A DNA stretch of 64,000 bases, from assembly GCA_021156365.1 (NCBI GenBank), contig JAJNDK010000010.1, forward strand, positions 124,001 through 188,000, given 5' to 3'. Each line of letters opens with the position of its first letter. Position 1 is the first letter of the stretch. Shown piece by piece: positions 59,761 to 64,000 of the stretch. The position numbers and the translations under genes are program-made. This stretch comes from Bacteroidota bacterium. GTDB taxonomy: Bacteria; Bacteroidota; Bacteroidia; B-17B0; Aurantibacillaceae. A model generated the notes under the pieces. The model did no database searches and had not been told where the DNA came from. It saw only the letters and a program-made list of their open reading frames with translations.

Positions 59761-60849
59761 ATGACCATCAACCAATTCACAGAGCTTATGCGGCATCCGG
59801 AACAGGCGGAGCAGGCGCATATTGCCGGGTTGGAAAAGATCAGCAAACAGTATCCCTATTTCCAGTCGGCTAAGTTGTTGCTGGCAAAAGCGCTGCACAA
59901 TACAAACGATGCGGGCTTTTACAATTTCCTGAAAGAAGCATCCATTACTGCGGCAGACAGGAAAGTTCTGTTTGAGCTCATCAACAGTAGCAGGAAAGCA
60001 GCTGTTAAACAGCAAGAAAAACCGGTCAGCGAAAAAAAACCTGTTGCCACAGAGGTTCCTGTTGTAGAAAAAGAACAAAAGACAGACCCCGCAGCGCAGA
60101 AGAAAAAAGAAGAGATCATTCACGGGATCATATTTACCAGCAATCTGCCGCTTGGCAAACGCAAAGAAACATTTTACCAGCCCGATATATCCGAAGCTAC
60201 AGGCACGGAGAAAAATACGGAAAGCACCCGGAATGAGGAACCGGTAGAAAAACTGAAAGTGGGCCGCTATGTGATCCCGCCTAAGAAGGAAAGCCTCGAA
60301 GATCTGGCAAAAAATTACCTGGTAACGGCTTTTGTGGAGAAGGACCTGCTGAAAGTAACAGAGATCAATGATTCGGATAACAACCGGAAGAAAAAGGAAG
60401 AAAAACAGGAGGAGGAAGTAAAAGAGCCGCAATCTTTTTCCGACTGGCTGAAAGAATTGAACAAAGAACGGGCGCGGCAGGAGGAAGAGCAGGAAAACCA
60501 TCCTCAGCCTAAGATGAAAGCAGAGCAGGAACCTGATCCTGTAAGCAAAACAGAGCCATTGGATGAGCAGGCAGCTGCAAAAACCGATAAAAAAGCCATT
60601 ATTGATAAGATCATCACCGAGCAGCCAAGAATTTCGAAGCTGAAAACGGATAAAAACTTCTTTTCTTCCACTTCCAAAGCCAAAATGGGGGTAGTGGAGG
60701 ATGAAAACCTTGTAAGTGAGACACTTGCAAAAATTTATGCCATGCAGGGCAATATTCCGAAGGCAATCCGGGCGTATGAAATATTAAGTTTGAAATTTCC
60801 CGAAAAAAGTGTTTACTTTGCATCCCTTATTAAAGAACTAAAAAAATAA
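59761..60849 (+). CDS. TPR-like protein with charged low-complexity middle, unknown function
   Basis: A 362-residue protein. The N-terminus (1 to about 80) and the C-terminus (about 310-362, ETLAKIYAMQGNIPKAIRAY) are TPR-like helix pairs; the middle is rich in Lys, Glu, Gln and Pro (KKKEEKQEEEVKEPQ, and similar). No signal or membrane segment, so probably cytoplasmic. It lies between lptE and secG, 6 bp before secG, and is conserved in that position in Bacteroidota; function unknown. Confidence 0.75.
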   Translation: MTINQFTELMRHPEQAEQAHIAGLEKISKQYPYFQSAKLLLAKALHNTNDAGFYNFLKEASITAADRKVLFELINSSRKAAVKQQEKPVSEKKPVATEVPVVEKEQKTDPAAQKKKEEIIHGIIFTSNLPLGKRKETFYQPDISEATGTEKNTESTRNEEPVEKLKVGRYVIPPKKESLEDLAKNYLVTAFVEKDLLKVTEINDSDNNRKKKEEKQEEEVKEPQSFSDWLKELNKERARQEEEQENHPQPKMKAEQEPDPVSKTEPLDEQAAAKTDKKAIIDKIITEQPRISKLKTDKNFFSSTSKAKMGVVEDENLVSETLAKIYAMQGNIPKAIRAYEILSLKFPEKSVYFASLIKELKK

Positions 60850-60855
60850 GTAGTT

Positions 60856-61200
60856 ATGAATATATTGTCGATTTTGATATTAATTGTGTGTGTGCTGTTA
60901 GTGTTGGTAGTACTGGTTCAGAATTCCAAAGGTGGTGGTTTGGCAAGTGGTTTTTCTTCCAACAACCAGATCATGGGTGTTCGCAGAACAACAGATTTCC
61001 TTGAAAAAGCTACCTGGGGACTTGCCGGTGCATTGTTAGTGCTTTCATTAATGGCGGCTCCTAAGTCAGTTGCTGTAGACGAGAACGGACAACAAACAGC
61101 TACATCTGCCACACAGCAGAATGCAAATCCGAACATGGGAAATAATGCAGCTAAACCGGTTGCTACTCCAACTGCTCAGACTCCTCCTGCAGGAAAATAA
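60856..61200 (+). CDS. secG: Preprotein translocase subunit SecG
   Basis: A 114-residue membrane protein with two helices (LSILILIVCVLLVLVVLVQN and TWGLAGALLVLSLMAA) and the SecG signature QNSKGGGLASGFSSNNQIMG between them. The tail (about 75-114) is Gln/Asn/Pro/Ala-rich and likely disordered. It is part of SecYEG. It is the last gene of the lptE operon and is followed by a strong terminator. Confidence 0.95.
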   Translation: MNILSILILIVCVLLVLVVLVQNSKGGGLASGFSSNNQIMGVRRTTDFLEKATWGLAGALLVLSLMAAPKSVAVDENGQQTATSATQQNANPNMGNNAAKPVATPTAQTPPAGK

Positions 61201-61218
61201 CTGAAAATATTTTTACGG

Positions 61219-61250
61219 ATCCCTGCTATGTAAATGGCAGGGATTTTTTT
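61219..61250 (+). terminator. Terminator of the lptE-secG operon
   Basis: ATCCCTGC (61219-61226) pairs perfectly with GCAGGGAT (61237-61244) and is followed by TTTTTT. Confidence 0.85.
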
Positions 61251-61296
61251 GTGCTCCCTCTTTATGTTATACGATTAAAAAGAGCGCTATGCAGAT

Positions 61297-62052
61297 CTAC
61301 TCCTTTTTCCTTTTTTTCTTCTTTACCGGTTTCTTCGGTTTACTGTCTTCTTCTTCTTCCTCATATTTATCATAGTCCAGCTTACCGCCCCAGAATCGCA
61401 TCTGCTGCAGGCACCAGGCTTTGCGCCCCTGCACATAGGTACCGCCTGTCTTTTTTCCGTACACGCGCGGATTGGGTAAAAGAACGGCAAGTGTAGCCGC
61501 TTCTTCTTTGGTAAGCTTGCTGGCATGCTTGTGAAAATAATGCTGCGCTGCTGCTTCTGCACCGTAGATCCCGTCGCCGAACTCGATCACGTTGAGGTAC
61601 GCTTCCATGATGCGCTCCTTGCTCCAGAATGTTTCTATAAGCAGGGTGAAGTATGCTTCAAATGCTTTGCGTACATAATTTCTTCCGTCCCATAAAAAAA
61701 CATTTTTAGCGGTCTGCTGGCTGATGGTGCTTCCGCCCCGCATACGTTTTCCTTTATCATTGTTGATCATGGCTTTTTTCAAGGCTTTGAAATCGAACCC
61801 ATAATGCATGAGGTAATTCTGGTCCTCGCAGCACACCACGGCTAACTGCAGGTGTGGACTGATCTCTTCCAGCGGCACCCAGTCTTTATCGAGCTTCATT
61901 TCCTTTCCATCCATCTTTTGCTGAACGCATCTTTTCAGCATGAAAGGTGTGAATGGAATTGGAGCCCAGCGGAAAATAATGGTAGAAACGACCGTCACGA
62001 TCAGGAACCACATCACCGATTTCCATAAAATTCGCCAAATCTTTCTGAGCAT
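61297..62052 (-). CDS. mtgA: Monofunctional peptidoglycan glycosyltransferase MtgA
   Basis: A 251-residue protein: one N-terminal membrane helix (about 10-30), then a GT51 domain with VVCCEDQNYLMHYGFDFKAL (catalytic Glu), MRGGSTISQQTAKNVFLWDG and MEAYLNVIEFGDGIYGAEAA, then an extremely Lys/Glu-rich tail. It polymerises lipid II into glycan strands. I chose ATG 62052 (MLRKIWRIL). It converges with the lptE-secG operon after the terminator. Confidence 0.93.
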   Translation of the reverse strand: MLRKIWRILWKSVMWFLIVTVVSTIIFRWAPIPFTPFMLKRCVQQKMDGKEMKLDKDWVPLEEISPHLQLAVVCCEDQNYLMHYGFDFKALKKAMINNDKGKRMRGGSTISQQTAKNVFLWDGRNYVRKAFEAYFTLLIETFWSKERIMEAYLNVIEFGDGIYGAEAAAQHYFHKHASKLTKEEAATLAVLLPNPRVYGKKTGGTYVQGRKAWCLQQMRFWGGKLDYDKYEEEEEDSKPKKPVKKKKRKKE

Positions 62053-62121
62053 GCCCAAAATTAGGTAATTTCGAAGCCCGGATGCCGGCAAGGGCTGGCA
62101 GTAATTAACATTTGAGTTTTA

Positions 62122-62622
62122 ATGAAAAGCGGTAAACGTATCGGAATATTTTTGATTGCAGTGCTGGCGGGCCTGTTAGGGCTGTACATGTACAAAAAAT
62201 ACCGGGTGGCTCCTTCTATTTCCTTGCTGAAACAGGAAGTAATAGATGCTGCCGGAAAGAAAAGCACACTGGAAACGTATAATGGAAAAGCGCTGATCAT
62301 TTCCTATTATGCATCCTGGTGCGGCGATTGCATCAAAGAGCTGAAAGAGCTGAATGCAATTAAAGATACCGCCCTGCCGAATGTTACAGTGGTATGTATT
62401 ACGGATGAGACGGCAGAAAAGCTGATCAATTTTCAAACGAGCAGAAAATTCCCTTTTGAGTTTTACCGCATCGCCCGGCCTTTTTCGGACATCGGTGTTC
62501 ATACGATCCCCGTTACTTACCTGCTGAACAAAAAAGGAGAAGTGATCTACAATAAAGTGGGAGCGGTGAAATGGAAGGATGCTTCTTTCCGTGAATATGC
62601 CAAAAAACTGCTCGGCAACTAA
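62122..62622 (+). CDS. Membrane-anchored thioredoxin-like (TlpA-type) protein
   Basis: A 166-residue protein with an N-terminal membrane anchor (GIFLIAVLAGLLGLYMYKKY) and a thioredoxin domain with the active site SYYASWCGDCIKEL (CGDC, an uncommon variant of CxxC) and the cis-Pro near IGVHTIPVTYLLNKKGEV. It is likely a periplasmic thiol reductase or disulfide-handling protein. It is a single gene divergent from mtgA. Confidence 0.85.
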   Translation: MKSGKRIGIFLIAVLAGLLGLYMYKKYRVAPSISLLKQEVIDAAGKKSTLETYNGKALIISYYASWCGDCIKELKELNAIKDTALPNVTVVCITDETAEKLINFQTSRKFPFEFYRIARPFSDIGVHTIPVTYLLNKKGEVIYNKVGAVKWKDASFREYAKKLLGN

Positions 62623-62702
62623 CTTACCGATGATTTAAGCTCTTTTACCTTCGATGTTTTTCTGCCCGCCTAATTATAGACATCCATGCTTTTTTTTAAA
62701 AC

Positions 62703-62710
62703 TATCTTTG
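62703..62710 (+). promoter_or_regulatory. Candidate -7 box for the MFS gene
   Basis: TATCTTTG fits the Bacteroidota -7 consensus TAnnTTTG exactly, 35 bp upstream of the MFS start codon; no clear -33 TTTG is seen. Confidence 0.35.
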
Positions 62711-62745
62711 CATTTTAATTTTAATACAAGCGTTTTCATCACAAT

Positions 62746-64000
62746 ATGAGTCAGGCATCCGCTATCAAAACCAAACAAGCTTTTAGCAAATACCAGGTAT
62801 TTGTGATCGCTATATTAGCTATTCTCCAGTTCACCGTAGTACTTGATTTTATGGTGCTTTCGCCATTAGGGGAAATATTGCTGAAAAAATTAAGTATCGA
62901 TGATGATCAATTTACGGGTGTCGTTTCAGCGTATGGGATCAGTGCGGGTATTTCCGGTTTTTTGACCGCAGCTTTTGCCGATAAATTCGATCGTAAAAAA
63001 TTATTGCTTTTCTTTTATGCAGGTTTTATTGTCGGTACGCTGTTTTGCGGTTTGGCTCCCGATTACGGATCACTGATGGCAGCCCGTATTTTCACCGGTG
63101 TTTTCGGAGGTGTATTGTCTTCTATTTCTTTCGCCATCATTACCGATCTTTTCGAAATGCAGCAGCGCGGAAGAGTGATGGGATTTGTACAAATGGCTTT
63201 TGCAGCCAGCCAGGTACTGGGGATCCCGATCGGTTTGTACCTTGCTAATAAATTTCACTGGCATGTTCCTTTCCTGATGATCGTTGGCTTTAGTGCAGTG
63301 GTGTTCGTGATCCTTGTTATGAAACTGAAACCGGTTACAGATCACCTCCAGCTTACCGATCGGCCGAAACCATTGCAGCATATGATCAAGACGATATCCA
63401 ACAGACGTTATATTACCGGCTTCCTGGGGACCGTATTGCTGGCAACCGGTGGTTTTATGCTGATGCCTTTGGGTGCTGCGTTCAGTGTGAATAATTTAAA
63501 GATCACGAATGACCAGCTGACCATTGTATATTTTGCAACAGGTATTTCTTCCATGATCTTCGGACCGCTTATCGGTAAATTGAGTGACAGCCTGGGTAAA
63601 TTCCGCATTTTTGCGATCGGCTCGGTTATCACCATGATCATGGTATATATCTATACCAATCTCGGTGCTACTCCTTTGTGGCAGGTGATCACGGTGAATA
63701 TCCTTTTATTTGCCGGTGTCACTTCCCGTATGATCTCTGCCCAGGCTTTGATGTCGGGTGTTCCTGCTCCCCGGGACCGTGGCGCTTTCATGAGTGTGAA
63801 TTCTTCTATCCAGTATCTTTCCGGTGGTATTGCTTCTATCCTCGCTGGCAAGCTGGTGTTCCAGGATAAAGTAACAGGTGAATTCCAGCATTATGAGCGG
63901 ATCGGTTACGTTGTGATCGCCAGCATGATCGTGTGTGCACTGATGATGTGGTTCATCAACCGCATGGTGAACCGTAAACAACCCGATCTGAAAACGATGG
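62746..64000 (+). CDS. MFS transporter, truncated by window end
   Basis: At least 418 codons of a major facilitator protein are visible from ATG 62746 (MSQASAIKTKQAFSKYQVFV); the end lies outside the window. About 12 helices can be traced. The signature loop between helices 2 and 3 reads ADKFDRKKLLLFFYAG, the helix 4-5 region has ARIFTGVFGGVLSSISFAII, and the second half repeats with GKLSDSLGKFRIFAIGS. It is of the drug:H+ antiporter/sugar efflux type; the substrate is unknown. It stands alone. Confidence 0.9.
   Translation, partial: MSQASAIKTKQAFSKYQVFVIAILAILQFTVVLDFMVLSPLGEILLKKLSIDDDQFTGVVSAYGISAGISGFLTAAFADKFDRKKLLLFFYAGFIVGTLFCGLAPDYGSLMAARIFTGVFGGVLSSISFAIITDLFEMQQRGRVMGFVQMAFAASQVLGIPIGLYLANKFHWHVPFLMIVGFSAVVFVILVMKLKPVTDHLQLTDRPKPLQHMIKTISNRRYITGFLGTVLLATGGFMLMPLGAAFSVNNLKITNDQLTIVYFATGISSMIFGPLIGKLSDSLGKFRIFAIGSVITMIMVYIYTNLGATPLWQVITVNILLFAGVTSRMISAQALMSGVPAPRDRGAFMSVNSSIQYLSGGIASILAGKLVFQDKVTGEFQHYERIGYVVIASMIVCALMMWFINRMVNRKQPDLKTM

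Noticed and set aside
59278-60501. 407-codon minus-strand open frame opposite lptE and the TPR-like gene
   Set aside because: It is antisense to two genes with clear family evidence; its Phe/Leu-rich translation is the expected mirror of Lys/Glu-rich coding DNA.
1-64000. CRISPR arrays, tRNA, rRNA, phage or insertion sequences
   Set aside because: Intergenic regions were read for direct-repeat arrays, T-arm-like motifs and transposase-like frames; none was found.

Overview
The window is a stretch of an ordinary Bacteroidota (Bacteroidetes) chromosome. Evidence: five secreted proteins end in type IX secretion system (T9SS) C-terminal sorting domains. There is also a GldM/PorM motor protein, a PorP/SprF-family barrel, a TonB-like exported protein, a DUF4292 lipoprotein, an LptE lipoprotein next to SecG, promoter boxes of the TTTG...TAnnTTTG type, and few strong Shine-Dalgarno sequences. 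I cannot place it below phylum level. No phage, plasmid, CRISPR array, rRNA or tRNA gene was seen.

Layout. 1-4.1 kb (minus): a CheR-CheB-hybrid histidine kinase signalling operon, with the kinase cut by the window start. 4.4-10.7 kb (minus): a likely T9SS operon of a CotH-kinase protein with a type B sorting domain, a PorP/SprF barrel and a second barrel, followed by an HD phosphohydrolase and a small transglutaminase-like protein. 10.8-13.5 kb (plus): TauE/SafE exporter, persulfide dioxygenase-rhodanese fusion and a DUF983 protein, a likely sulfide/persulfide handling unit. 13.5-22.9 kb: an outer-membrane-type protein, UbiD decarboxylase, two T9SS cargo genes (one frameshifted), a 7TM-HD phosphodiesterase (PgpH type), thiolase and an NlpC/P60 protein. 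22.9-31.5 kb (all minus): a looser region of small conserved unknowns (two DUF1801, DUF1398), an M1 peptidase, a TonB-domain protein, a stop-interrupted gene, a metzincin-like lipoprotein and an acetyltransferase. 31.6-38.1 kb: dnaA, a split 5'-nucleotidase pair, an M43 metalloprotease and a small lipoprotein. 38.2-47.5 kb: solitary GldM, glutathione peroxidase, a four-gene membrane/methyltransferase operon, diadenylate cyclase CdaA, a zinc-dependent phospholipase C/S1-P1-like protein and a lone ABC permease. 47.6-52.7 kb (plus): sugar nucleotidyltransferase, TPR lipoprotein, DUF4292 and EnvC, a cell-envelope operon. 52.7-57.7 kb (minus): upp, deoxynucleoside kinase, SiaB-like kinase, DUF151 nuclease and EtfAB. 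57.8-64 kb: glycosyltransferase, lptE, a TPR-like protein, secG, mtgA, a thioredoxin-like protein and an MFS transporter cut by the window end.

How genes fit together. CdaA and the PgpH-type phosphodiesterase could make and degrade c-di-AMP, though they are 24 kb apart. The T9SS cargo, PorP barrel and GldM belong to one export pathway whose other parts are outside the window. EnvC, MtgA, the NlpC/P60 protein, LptE and SecG are envelope functions.

The most unusual observations are three short palindromic elements of different sequence families (14.6, 44.6 and 58.9 kb). Each is bounded by imperfect inverted copies of a simple periodic motif, and one of them supplies the last codons of a glycosyltransferase and contains a 50-codon open frame. 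Two interrupted genes (17.9 kb: a single extra G in a G5 run; 29.2 kb: an in-frame TAG) are also directly visible. I did not find a convincing undescribed multi-gene system; the best candidates for one are the receptor-less CheBR-kinase operon and the CotH/PorP/barrel operon.
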